Positions 16,987 through 24,682 of a stretch of 64,000 nt of DNA are shown here, piece after piece. The position numbers were made by a program, and so were the translations under genes. Source of the DNA: Rhizobacter terrae (GTDB lineage Bacteria; Pseudomonadota; Gammaproteobacteria; Burkholderiales; Burkholderiaceae_C); assembly GCF_003852895.1 (NCBI RefSeq), contig NZ_QUSW01000001.1, forward strand, positions 372,001 through 436,000. Reading direction: 5' to 3'. Each line of letters opens with the position of its first letter. Positions within the stretch are counted from its first letter, which is position 1. Under the pieces are notes generated by a model. The model was not told where the DNA came from, ran no database searches, and worked only from the letters and a program-made list of their open reading frames with translations.

Positions 16987-17640
16987 TCAGTTCTTGCGCT
17001 CCCGCGACATCAGCGCCATCGGAAGCAGCACCGGGGACAGCGCCACGTAGTACAGCAGCAAGATGCCGTCGCTGGTGACGGTGATTGGCGTGGACAGGCG
17101 ATCGGCCACCTGCGATCCGACCGGCTCCTCGGCGCTGATCTCTATCGTGTAGGGGTGATTCAGTGCCGAGCGCTGGCGGTCTGCCCGAAGGGCCGAGCCG
17201 ACGAAGCGGCGTCCACGCATTTCGCCGTATTGCACCAGGTGCCGCGCGTCCACCTGCACGAAGCCCAGCGCCTGCGCCGTGTCGCGATCACGCAATGACA
17301 GGTCTGCATCCATGTCGAGCGTGAATCGGCCGGTGATGTCACCTTCGCGGCTGACGTGGAACTCCGACAGCGTCGCACTCACCTTCTGGTGCAATGGAGA
17401 CGCCAGCAACTCGGCAAAGTGCGCAGGCGTGTCGAAGACGTAGTGATAGTGGTCGCCGATCACCACCAGATGACGCCGATCCTGCGAGATCAGCACCGAC
17501 GAGATGGTCTCCGAATAGTGCTGGATCGGTGTCGACCGCGGCGCCGTCGGCGCCTGGGCACAGCCAGCGGCGGTCATTGCAGCCACGACCGCGTTGACCG
17601 TGAGGAGGAATTGCCTTCGGTTGGCGGGAGACATGGGCAT
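16987..17640 (-). CDS. Putative Tat-type lipoprotein of unknown function
   Basis: The start is ATG 17640 or 17634 and the product has about 217 residues. The N terminus NRRQFLLTVNAVVAAMTAAGC combines a twin-arginine-like motif with a lipobox (TAAGC), so it is probably an exported, lipidated protein. The middle (VLISQDRRHLVVIGDHYHYVFD and similar) is strand-rich. A hydrophobic stretch near the C terminus (ILLLYYVALSPVLLPMALM) could span or dip into the membrane. I do not recognise the family. It is convergent with the efflux channel gene (26 bases between stops) and divergent from the following gene, so it stands alone. Confidence 0.7.
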   Translation of the reverse strand: MPMSPANRRQFLLTVNAVVAAMTAAGCAQAPTAPRSTPIQHYSETISSVLISQDRRHLVVIGDHYHYVFDTPAHFAELLASPLHQKVSATLSEFHVSREGDITGRFTLDMDADLSLRDRDTAQALGFVQVDARHLVQYGEMRGRRFVGSALRADRQRSALNHPYTIEISAEEPVGSQVADRLSTPITVTSDGILLLYYVALSPVLLPMALMSRERKN

Positions 17641-17748
17641 GGGGGTTCGCTCGTCGCGCCGGGCGCGGCAGGGGGCGGAGACTCGGTGGCGCGAGCGTAG
17701 CAGAGGTGCATAGGGCCGCGTCTCTAGAGAGGCTAGCATCGCAGTCTC

Positions 17749-18243
17749 ATGAACCAGGCCAGCGTCGAAGACCAAGTCGAATCCTTCCTCGCGAAGTATT
17801 TGCCCGAGATCGCCTCCCAGCTGCGCGACGCGAGGCAGCACCTGCGAAGCCTCTTCCCGCGCGGGCACGAGCTTGTCTTCGACAACTACAACGCCCTGGT
17901 CTTCGCGATCTCTCCCACCGATCGCAGCACCGATGCCTTCGTGTCGGTGGCCGGCTATCCGAAGTGGGTCACGCTGTTCTTCTCGCACGGCGTGGACCTG
18001 GACGATCCGCAACAACTGCTGGAAGGCACGGGCAGCCGGGTGCGCAGCATCCGGTTGAAGTCGGCAGGCGACCTGCTGCAGCCCGCGGTGCAGGCCTTGA
18101 TCGGACAGGCCGCAGCGGCGGCCAGCGATGAACTGCAGGGCGCTCCGGCACTGTCGACCACCGTGAAGATGGTGTCCGCCAAGCAGCGGCCCCGCGTTCC
18201 GGCCAAATCGCCGCCCCCTGCGAAGAGGCCGCGGCATGGCTGA
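17749..18243 (+). CDS. DUF1801 domain protein
   Basis: This 164-residue soluble protein carries the DUF1801 pattern: an N-terminal helix followed by DAFVSVAGYPKWVTLFFSHG and LEGTGSRVRSIRLKS, typical of the YdhG/DUF1801 fold. The family's biochemical role is not settled. The C-terminal tail (AKQRPRVPAKSPPPAKRP) is basic and Pro-rich, probably disordered. Its stop overlaps the start of the next gene by 8 bases, which suggests co-translation with a P-loop kinase-like protein. No signal peptide or membrane segment is visible. Confidence 0.8.
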   Translation: MNQASVEDQVESFLAKYLPEIASQLRDARQHLRSLFPRGHELVFDNYNALVFAISPTDRSTDAFVSVAGYPKWVTLFFSHGVDLDDPQQLLEGTGSRVRSIRLKSAGDLLQPAVQALIGQAAAAASDELQGAPALSTTVKMVSAKQRPRVPAKSPPPAKRPRHG

Positions 18244-18736
18244 AGCCCGGTCCACGCTCTCGCCGCCCTATTGCATCGACCCCGACCAGTTCCTGGACCT
18301 GTCCGGCGCCGTGCCGGTCGGCCGGGAGGATGTGCGGGCTGCCTGGGACCAGGCCTATGCCCTCGTCACGCAACGCTTGACCGAGCTTGGTGCGGAGGCG
18401 ACGTTCTACCTGGTGTTCGGTCTGCAAGGGGCCGGCAAGTCCACCTGGGTGGCGGCGAACTCCCTTCGCTTTCCGCCACGCGCCGTCTACCTGTCGGGTC
18501 CGCTGCCCTCACGCAAGCATCGCGAGCGGGCCCTGGCCATCGTCCGCGATGCCGGCTGCCGCTGTGTCGGCGTGTGGATCAACGAGCCCTTCGACGTGGC
18601 CTTCGAGCGCAATGCGCGCCGCACCGGACTGGCCCGCATCAAGGAGGAAGCGATGCGGCACGTCGAGCAGAACCTGGAGCCGCCGTCGCTGGAGGAGGGG
18701 TTCCATGAAGTGATCGAGGTTCGGTCGGGGACTTGA
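18236..18736 (+). CDS. P-loop NTPase, small kinase-like
   Basis: This 166-residue protein has a Walker A motif FGLQGAGKST at about residues 61-70 and a general layout like polynucleotide or small-molecule kinases (AAA_33 type): strand-P-loop-helix, then VYLSGPLPSRKHRERA, CVGVWINEPFDVAFERNA (Walker B-like strand followed by a lid region with several Arg) and a C-terminal acidic helix ending EEGFHEVIEV. The substrate is unknown. The gene overlaps the DUF1801 gene by 8 bases, so the two products probably work together. A lone Lys/Ser/Thr triad in the P-loop is intact, so the protein should bind ATP or GTP. Confidence 0.8.
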   Translation: MAEARSTLSPPYCIDPDQFLDLSGAVPVGREDVRAAWDQAYALVTQRLTELGAEATFYLVFGLQGAGKSTWVAANSLRFPPRAVYLSGPLPSRKHRERALAIVRDAGCRCVGVWINEPFDVAFERNARRTGLARIKEEAMRHVEQNLEPPSLEEGFHEVIEVRSGT

Positions 18737-18769
18737 ATCGGGGCGCCGGTGCCTCAACCTGCCGCTTCC

Positions 18770-18934
18770 ATGAACCTGCACTGGAAGCGCCCGCTCGTCT
18801 ACTGCCTGTTGCCGATCCTGGTCTTCCTGGCGTTCGTGGGCTTTCCGCCGCCGTTTGCGCCTCCGCGGATGACCAAACCCGCCCAGGAGCAATCTGTTCC
18901 CGCGGACAAGGAGAAGAAGAAGCGGCAGTCGTGA
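18770..18934 (+). CDS. Small single-span membrane protein, hypothetical
   Basis: The candidate ORF of 54 residues starts MNLHWKRPLVYC; GTG 18749 is an alternative start. One hydrophobic segment (LVYCLLPILVFLAFVGFPPP) is followed by a charged tail rich in Lys (DKEKKKRQS), giving an inner-membrane topology with a soluble tail. No homologue is recognised. It lies 33 bases after the kinase-like gene on the same strand. The region immediately downstream, and possibly its own 3' end, overlaps the remnant of a minus-strand gene, so it may be spurious. Confidence 0.4.
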   Translation: MNLHWKRPLVYCLLPILVFLAFVGFPPPFAPPRMTKPAQEQSVPADKEKKKRQS

Positions 18935-19337
18935 TGCTCACAGTTATGAACCACGCACCGGGCTGCAGGCTTCCGATCTTTTGTTGGAACGATGTCGTGA
19001 GCACCCAGGCCGCGGCTGTCCCGACAGTCGACGAGTGAGACACCACCTCCGGAACTCCGGTGCCGAGCCAAATCAGATTCAAGTCGACAGGCGCAGCGAG
19101 TCGGTCGAGATTGGCGACTGCCCTGCGGGCCAGCTCCGGTTTGTCTACATGCCAGCGTGCGAGGTCGGCGGCGACCACGGGCCGGGCGCACCGTCCTGTC
19201 AGCACGATGTGGCAGGTCCAGATGCCGTTGGCGAAGGGCACACACACCGCGTTCTGTTCGATCGAGTGCGCCACCAGTGTCTGCAGAACACGATCGCCCA
19301 CCTACTGCCAGAAGACATCTGGCGGGCTATTGCTCAT
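18935..19337 (-). pseudogene. Decayed gene, possibly DUF1444-like, downstream of helicase genes
   Basis: Reading on the minus strand from ATG 19337, which overlaps the helicase stop by 11 bases, a frame with strong G/C third-position bias runs for about 130 codons. It has an in-frame TAG at codon 12 (19304-19302). The stretch DLARWHVDKPELARRAVANL resembles the DUF1444 pattern in which a W-x-V/L-x-x-x-E-L segment precedes an A-x-x-NL helix. Near 18950 similarity seems to move to another frame (CRFFFSLSAG), consistent with a frameshift. Both lesions suggest an inactivated gene. The left boundary is uncertain. The family call is weak; the coding bias is the firmer evidence. A start at GTG 19301 could still yield a short protein. 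Confidence 0.4.
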
Positions 19338-20586
19338 GTTCAGCCCTTCCCGAGCTGCCATTCGCCAATGCTTCGCGCAGCTTGTCCTTCTTGCTCTTGC
19401 GCTTGCCCTTGATGCCGCCGCCGGACGTCACCGGTGCGGTCGATTCTGTCGGCTCAAACCCCGCGACCCGCTCCCGCGTCACGCGATGGCCCTGGCGCTT
19501 TTCGATGAGCCGAAAGTGCGCCTCGGTCTCGGCGCTGATGAAGCTGACCGCGAGCCCACTCTCTCCCGCGCGGGCCGTGCGGCCGATGCGGTGCACATGG
19601 TCCACGGCCGAGCGCGGCAGGTCGTAGTTCACCACCACGGGCAGCTGCGCAATGTCGATGCCGCGGGCGGCGACGTCCGTGGCGACGACCACCTGCAGCC
19701 TGCCGGCCTTGAAGTCCGCCAAGGCCTTCGTGCGCGCGCCTTGGCTCAGGTCGCCATGCAAGGCCGCCGCCGCGATGCCTGACCTGCGCAGCTTGTCGGC
19801 CACGTGTTCGCTCGCGTAGCGGCTCGCCACGAACACCAGCACGCGTGTCCAACCACCTTCCTGGATCATGTGGCGCAACAAGGGCGTGCGCCTCGCCGCG
19901 TCGACCTCCACGGCGTGTTGCTCCACGGCAGGCCCCGCGTCCGGTTCGAGCGGCACCTCGATGCGGACAGGGTCGTGCAACAGGTCATGCGCCAGCGCCT
20001 GCACCGCAGGCGGGAAGGTGGCCGAGAAGAGCAGGTTCTGGCGGCGCCGGGGCAGCAACGCGAGCACGCGAGCGAGTTCGTCGGAGAAGCCCGCGTCGAG
20101 CAGCCGATCGGCTTCATCGAGCACCAGCAGGGCCACGCCCGACAGGCTGAGCGCGTTGTGATCAATCAAGTCCAGCAAGCGGCCCGGGGTGGCCACGACC
20201 ACCTCGGCCCCTCCACGCAAGCCCATCATCTGCGGATTGATGGACACGCCGCCGAACACGATGGCAACCTTCACCGGATCGGCCAGCTCCCGCGCCAGGC
20301 CACGGATCGATTCGCCGACCTGGGCCGCGAGCTCGCGCGTGGGCACCAGCACGAGGGCGTGAAGCCTTCGGGGTGCCTCGCGTGCCACGCCTTCCACTTG
20401 CTGCACCAGGGGCAAGGCAAATGCCGCCGTCTTGCCCGAACCGGTGCGAGCCGCCCCCAGCACATCGTTGCCCGCCAGGACAACCGGAATGGCAGCCGCT
20501 TGAATCGCGGTGGGCTGGGCATAGCCGCGTTCACTCACGGCGCGAACCAGCGCCGGGCTCAGCCCGAGCAAGGCAAAGGGATTCAA
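19327..20586 (-). CDS. DEAD-box ATP-dependent RNA helicase
   Basis: This 419-residue RNA helicase (RhlE/SrmB-like) starts at TTG 20586, which overlaps the upstream stop as TTGA and gives the usual N terminus LNPFALLGLSPALVRAVSERG with the Q motif. All core motifs are intact: AARTGSGKT (I), PTRELA (Ia), TPGR (Ib), DEAD (II), SAT (III), ARGIDIAQ (V) and HRIGRTARAG (VI). A short basic tail (KGKRKSKKDK) follows, typical of accessory RNA binding. It probably remodels structured RNA in ribosome assembly or decay. The TTGA overlap indicates translational coupling to the DbpA-like gene. Confidence 0.9.
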   Translation of the reverse strand: MNPFALLGLSPALVRAVSERGYAQPTAIQAAAIPVVLAGNDVLGAARTGSGKTAAFALPLVQQVEGVAREAPRRLHALVLVPTRELAAQVGESIRGLARELADPVKVAIVFGGVSINPQMMGLRGGAEVVVATPGRLLDLIDHNALSLSGVALLVLDEADRLLDAGFSDELARVLALLPRRRQNLLFSATFPPAVQALAHDLLHDPVRIEVPLEPDAGPAVEQHAVEVDAARRTPLLRHMIQEGGWTRVLVFVASRYASEHVADKLRRSGIAAAALHGDLSQGARTKALADFKAGRLQVVVATDVAARGIDIAQLPVVVNYDLPRSAVDHVHRIGRTARAGESGLAVSFISAETEAHFRLIEKRQGHRVTRERVAGFEPTESTAPVTSGGGIKGKRKSKKDKLREALANGSSGRAEHEQ

Positions 20587-22013
20587 AGCCGCCTCACCTT
20601 CACCGACTTGCCCTTCACCTTGCCCGCATTCAGCCCGCGCAAGGCCTTGTCGGCAATGCCGCGCTCCACGGCCACGTAGGTGGAGAACTCGTTGACGTTG
20701 ATCTTGCCGATCTGCGCGGACTCGAAACCCAGGTCCTTGGTCAAGGCGCCCAGCACGTCGCCAGGACGGATCTTTTCCTTGCGGCCACCCAGGATCTGCA
20801 GCGTCACCATCGGCGGGTGCAGGGGCTCGGCGCCGGCGGGTGCAACCAGTTCGCTCACCGGGTGCCACACGCTGGCGCTGCCCTGCATCTCCTCGATGCG
20901 GCCCACGCGCCCCATCTCGTCCAGGCTGGCCAGGTTGAAGGCCCAGCCGGATTCGTCGGCGCGGCCGGTGCGGCCCACGCGGTGGGTGTGCACCTCGATG
21001 TCGGGCGTGATGTCCACGTTGATCACGGCTTCGAGCTGGGCGATGTCGAGCCCGCGCGCGGCCACGTCGGTGGCCACGAGCACGCTGCAGCTGCGGTTGG
21101 CAAACTGCACCAGCACCTGGTCGCGCTCGCGCTGGTCCAGGTCGCCATGCAACTCCAGCGCCACGATGCCCTCGGCCTGCAGCACCGCCACGAGGTCGCG
21201 GCATTGCTGCTTGGTATTGCAAAACGCCAGCGTGCTCACCGGCCGGTAGTGCCTGAGCAGCAGGCCGACGGCGTGCAGGCGCTCGTCCTCCTTCACTTCG
21301 TAAAAGCGTTGCCGGATCTTGGTGACGGCGTGGCGCTCGGTGAGCTTCACCTCCTGAGGCTCGCGCATGAAGCGGCTGGCCATCTTCGCCACACCGTCGG
21401 GGTAGGTGGCCGAAAACAGCAGGGTCTGGCGCTGCGCAGGGCACAGCTTGATCACGTTGGCGATGTCCTCGGCAAAGCCCATGTCCAGCATGCGATCGGC
21501 TTCGTCGAGCACCAGGGTGTTCAGCGCATCCAGGGCCAGGGTGTCACGAGACAGGTGGTCGAGGATGCGGCCCGGCGTGCCCACCACGATGTGTGCGCCG
21601 TGGGCGAGACTCGCGATCTGCGTGCGGATGGGGGCACCGCCGCACAGGGTGAGCGTCTTGATGTTGTCCTCGGCGCGGGCCAGGCGGCGGATCTCCTGCG
21701 TCACCTGCTCGGCCAGCTCGCGCGTTGGGCACAGCACCACGGCCTGCACCGCAAAGCGCCGCGGGTTCAGGTTGGCCAGCAGCGGCAGCGCAAAGGCGGC
21801 CGTCTTGCCGCTGCCGGTCTTGGATTGCGCGATCAGGTCTTTGCCGGCCAAGGCCAGCGGCAGGCTGGCAGCCTGGATCGGCGTCATGCGCTCATAGCCC
21901 AGCCGCTGCAGGTTGGCCACTGTGGGAGGGGGCAGCGGCAGGCTGCTGAATGGCGGGCCGGCGGTGGGATCGGAATTCACGGGCGTGACCGCCGTCTGGG
22001 AGGAAGTGCTCAT
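20583..22013 (-). CDS. dbpA: ATP-dependent RNA helicase DbpA
   Basis: This 476-residue DEAD-box helicase has the Q motif (LGYERMTPIQAASLPLALAG), AQSKTGSGKT, PTRELAEQ, DEADRMLDMGF, SATYP, HGDLDQRERDQ, ATDVAARGLDI and HRVGRTGRADESG. The C-terminal 75 residues (PPMVTLQILGGRKEKIRPGD, then GKINVNEFSTYVAVERG) match the DbpA RRM-like domain that binds hairpin 92 of 23S rRNA, so a role in 50S subunit assembly is expected. It is the first gene of the helicase pair and is divergent from the YgjP-like gene with only 33 bases between starts. Confidence 0.93.
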   Translation of the reverse strand: MSTSSQTAVTPVNSDPTAGPPFSSLPLPPPTVANLQRLGYERMTPIQAASLPLALAGKDLIAQSKTGSGKTAAFALPLLANLNPRRFAVQAVVLCPTRELAEQVTQEIRRLARAEDNIKTLTLCGGAPIRTQIASLAHGAHIVVGTPGRILDHLSRDTLALDALNTLVLDEADRMLDMGFAEDIANVIKLCPAQRQTLLFSATYPDGVAKMASRFMREPQEVKLTERHAVTKIRQRFYEVKEDERLHAVGLLLRHYRPVSTLAFCNTKQQCRDLVAVLQAEGIVALELHGDLDQRERDQVLVQFANRSCSVLVATDVAARGLDIAQLEAVINVDITPDIEVHTHRVGRTGRADESGWAFNLASLDEMGRVGRIEEMQGSASVWHPVSELVAPAGAEPLHPPMVTLQILGGRKEKIRPGDVLGALTKDLGFESAQIGKINVNEFSTYVAVERGIADKALRGLNAGKVKGKSVKVRRL

Positions 22014-22046
22014 GCGAGATTATCGGGGCGGGGCAGAATCGCGCCC

Positions 22047-22544
22047 ATGAACTACCTGCGAGGTTACCCGCCAGAGCTGCTGGCCCAGGTGAGCCAGCTC
22101 CTCGCCGAGGGCCGCCTGGGTGAGACCTTGCGCCGACGCTACCCCGAGGCGCACGACGTGCGAACGGACCAGGCGCTGTACGACTATGTGGCCGTGCTGA
22201 AGAACCGCTTCATGCGCAACGCCCAGGCCATCGCCAAGGTGGCCTACGACAACAAGCTGCATGTGATCCAGAACGCCCTGGGCACCCACACCAGCGTGTC
22301 ACGCGTGCAGGGCAACAAGCTCAAGGCCAAGCGCGAGATCCGGGTGGCCAGCCTGTTCAAGGAAGCGCCAGCCCCGTTCCTCAGGATGATCGTGGTGCAC
22401 GAACTGGCGCACCTGAAGGAGCGCACGCATGACAAGGCCTTCTATGCGCTGTGCATGCACATGGAGCCGGCCTACACCCAGCTGGAGTTCGACACGCGGC
22501 TGTGGCTGACTGCTCGGGAGCTCGAAACGCCGGGCGCCTGCTGA
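22047..22544 (+). CDS. YgjP-like (M48-type) metallopeptidase domain protein
   Basis: This 165-residue cytoplasmic protein contains VVHELAHLKERTHDKAFY, the HExxH zinc motif with a downstream His typical of the YgjP/DUF45 family, often annotated as M48 metallopeptidase. The rest is helical with no signal or transmembrane segment. Family members are associated with rRNA or DNA-linked functions, but no substrate is established. It starts 33 bases from the divergent dbpA gene and converges on psd, with a short hairpin between the stops. Confidence 0.85.
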   Translation: MNYLRGYPPELLAQVSQLLAEGRLGETLRRRYPEAHDVRTDQALYDYVAVLKNRFMRNAQAIAKVAYDNKLHVIQNALGTHTSVSRVQGNKLKAKREIRVASLFKEAPAPFLRMIVVHELAHLKERTHDKAFYALCMHMEPAYTQLEFDTRLWLTARELETPGAC

Positions 22545-22553
22545 CGCCAGCGT

Positions 22554-22568
22554 GCCGGCTCAGCCGGC
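22554..22568. terminator. Short hairpin between convergent ygjP-like and psd genes
   Basis: GCCGGC, a TCA loop and GCCGGC form a perfect 6-bp stem in the 30-base gap between convergent stops. There is no T-run, so it is only a weak candidate for a bidirectional terminator. Confidence 0.35.
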
Positions 22569-22574
22569 GAATGC

Positions 22575-23435
22575 TCAGCCCCCTCTGGCGCCGTCCGGAT
22601 ACGTCGCCATCACCTCACCCAGCCGGATTGCCCCCGCCGGCTCCCACGCCGGGTTGAAGCGCAACTCATCCTTCGGAAACAGCATCACGACCGTGGACCC
22701 GAGCAGGAAGCGGCCCATCTCTTCGCCCTGCTTCAGCGTGATGTTCTGGTCCTGGTAGTGCCACTCGCGCACCTGGCGCGAGCGCGGCGGCGTGACCACG
22801 CCGTGCCACACCGTGGCCATGCTGCCCACGATGGTCGCGCCCACCAGCACCAGCACGAAGGGGCCGCGCGGGCCGTCGAACACACACACCACCCGCTCGT
22901 TGCGGGCGAACAGGCCGGGCACGCCGCGCGCGGTCGTCGGGTTCACCGAGAACAGCGGGCCCGGCACGTGGATCATGCGCAGCAGGCGCCCGTCGCAGGG
23001 CATGTGGATGCGGTGGTAGTCACGCGGGCTCAGGTACAGCGTGGCGAAGCTGCCGTGCTCGAACTGCGCAGCCAGGCGGGCATCGCCGCCGACCAGCGCG
23101 GTGGTCGTGTAGTCGTGGCCCTTGGCCTGGAAGACGCGGTCGCGGTCCACCGCGCCGAACTGGCTGATGGCCCCGTCCACCGGGCAGATGAGGTCGGCCT
23201 TCGCGATGGGCCGCGCGCCCTCGCGCAGGGCACGGGTGAAGAACTCGTTGAAGGTCGGGTAGGCGGCGATGTCGGGGTTGGCCGCCTCGCTCATGTTCAC
23301 GCCATAGCGCGCCACGAAGCGACGGATGACCGCCGTGGTGAGCGAACCGCCCTGCGCGGACGCCAGCTTGCCCATCAGCGCCGTCAGGAGCTGCTTCGGA
23401 AGGATGTATTGGGGGAGGACGGCAAGGCGCGACAC
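22575..23435 (-). CDS. psd: Phosphatidylserine decarboxylase proenzyme
   Basis: This 286-residue proenzyme converts phosphatidylserine to phosphatidylethanolamine at the inner membrane. The autocleavage motif LGST near residue 248 generates the pyruvoyl alpha chain at Ser. Other family signatures are FNEFFTRALREGARPI, CPVDGAISQFG, YLSPRDYHRIHMPCDG and FSVNPTTARGVPGLFARNER. Length and layout are normal for the type I enzyme. It sits alone, 75 bases downstream of the binding-protein gene of the liv-type operon on the same strand; a functional link is not implied. Confidence 0.95.
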   Translation of the reverse strand: MSRLAVLPQYILPKQLLTALMGKLASAQGGSLTTAVIRRFVARYGVNMSEAANPDIAAYPTFNEFFTRALREGARPIAKADLICPVDGAISQFGAVDRDRVFQAKGHDYTTTALVGGDARLAAQFEHGSFATLYLSPRDYHRIHMPCDGRLLRMIHVPGPLFSVNPTTARGVPGLFARNERVVCVFDGPRGPFVLVLVGATIVGSMATVWHGVVTPPRSRQVREWHYQDQNITLKQGEEMGRFLLGSTVVMLFPKDELRFNPAWEPAGAIRLGEVMATYPDGARGG

Positions 23436-23510
23436 GGCAGGAAGTTCAGCGTTGGGAGGGCCTGAAGTGTATCGGCCAGGGCCGGCAGCCCGGCCCTGGC
23501 GCGGGCGCGG

Positions 23511-24668
23511 TCACTGGCCGTAGTCGACCACCACCTTCCAGCGTCCGTCCTGGATCTGCGACAGCCGCGACAGGTCGCTGCCGTAGTGCTTGGTCGGGCT
23601 GAAGGCCAGGGCCGGCGCGCCGAACATGTCGGCCTGGGTCTTCATGGTCTCCATGGCCTTGACGAAGCCGTCGGTGGTGAGATTCGGCCCCGCCTTCTGC
23701 GCCGCGCTGATGAACACGTCCATCGCGTTGTAGCCGTATACCGAGAAGGTGGTCGGGTCTTCGTTGAACTTGGTCTTGTACTTGGTGGCCCAGAAGCGGA
23801 TCTGCGGCGCCGCCTCGTCGAGGTAGGGGTGCTGCACGGTGTGCGTGGCGTACAGGCCGTCCATGGCCTTGCCGCCCAGCTTGTGGATGAGGTCGGTGTA
23901 CGAGGCACTGGTACCGACGAATACCGGTGAGAAGCCGGTCTTCCTGGACTCGGCGATGGTGCCGATGGTCTCGCGGATGATGGTGCCCATGGCCACCATG
24001 TCGCAATTGGCCGCCTTCATGCGCGCCACCTGCGAGGAGAAATCGGTGGCGCCGCGCTTGTACGAGGTCTTCTCCGCCAGCTGCATGTTCATGCTCTGCA
24101 AGCCGGCCTCCACGCCCTTGAGCACGTCGGAACCGAAGTCGTCGTCCTGGTAGATGATGCAGACTTTCTTCGCGCCCTTCTCCTTCACCAGCCGCGGCAG
24201 CGTGGTGCGCATCTGGTCGTAGTAGCTGGAGCCCGCGGCCCACTTGAGCTTGTGCAGCGGCTCGTACATCTCGCGCGCGGCCGTCACCGGGTAGAAGTTG
24301 ATGACGTTCTTTTCGAACTGCACCGGCATGGCGGCGTTGTTGGTGGGCGTGCCGATGTGCGCCACCATCGCGAAGATCTTGTCCTGGTTGACCAGTTTCT
24401 GCGCCGCGAGCACGGCCTTCTTCGGGTCGTAGCCGGAGTCTTCCACCTGCAGCCTGATCTTGCGGCCGTGCACGCCGCCTTGCTCGTTGGCCTCGTCGAT
24501 GCGCAGCATCATGCCCGAGCGCACCTGCTTGCCGAAGCCGGCGATGGGACCGGACAGATCCTGGATGGAGCCGAGCACGATCTCGGTCTTGGACACGCCC
24601 TGGGTCTGGGCGTGCACGGCGCCGGCGGCCAGCACGGCTGCGGCAAGAACTGCGAGCTTGGATGTCAT
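23511..24668 (-). CDS. Branched-chain-type ABC transporter substrate-binding protein
   Basis: The start is ATG 24668 (MTSKLAVLAAAVLAAGAVHAQ) with GGAG about 10 bases upstream, giving 385 residues; a start at 24686 is less likely. Residues 1-21 form a signal peptide. The mature protein is a periplasmic binding protein type 1 (LivJ/HAAT-like): IVLGSIQDLSGPIAGFGKQV, VEDSGYDPKKAVLAAQKLV, IYQDDDFGSDVLKGVEAGL. It is the last gene of a six-gene uptake operon that includes an acyl-CoA ligase, so the ligand is more likely an organic or aromatic acid than an amino acid (inference). Confidence 0.9.
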   Translation of the reverse strand: MTSKLAVLAAAVLAAGAVHAQTQGVSKTEIVLGSIQDLSGPIAGFGKQVRSGMMLRIDEANEQGGVHGRKIRLQVEDSGYDPKKAVLAAQKLVNQDKIFAMVAHIGTPTNNAAMPVQFEKNVINFYPVTAAREMYEPLHKLKWAAGSSYYDQMRTTLPRLVKEKGAKKVCIIYQDDDFGSDVLKGVEAGLQSMNMQLAEKTSYKRGATDFSSQVARMKAANCDMVAMGTIIRETIGTIAESRKTGFSPVFVGTSASYTDLIHKLGGKAMDGLYATHTVQHPYLDEAAPQIRFWATKYKTKFNEDPTTFSVYGYNAMDVFISAAQKAGPNLTTDGFVKAMETMKTQADMFGAPALAFSPTKHYGSDLSRLSQIQDGRWKVVVDYGQ

Positions 24669-24682
24669 GGTCCACGTCTCCT

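Noticed and set aside
17721..17730. Palindrome TCTCTAGAGA upstream of the DUF1801 gene
   Set aside because: A 10-base palindrome is expected by chance at this scale and has no supporting context.
22575..24668. psd as part of the liv-type operon
   Set aside because: It is on the same strand but 75 bases downstream of the binding-protein gene and has an unrelated function; co-transcription is possible but unsupported.
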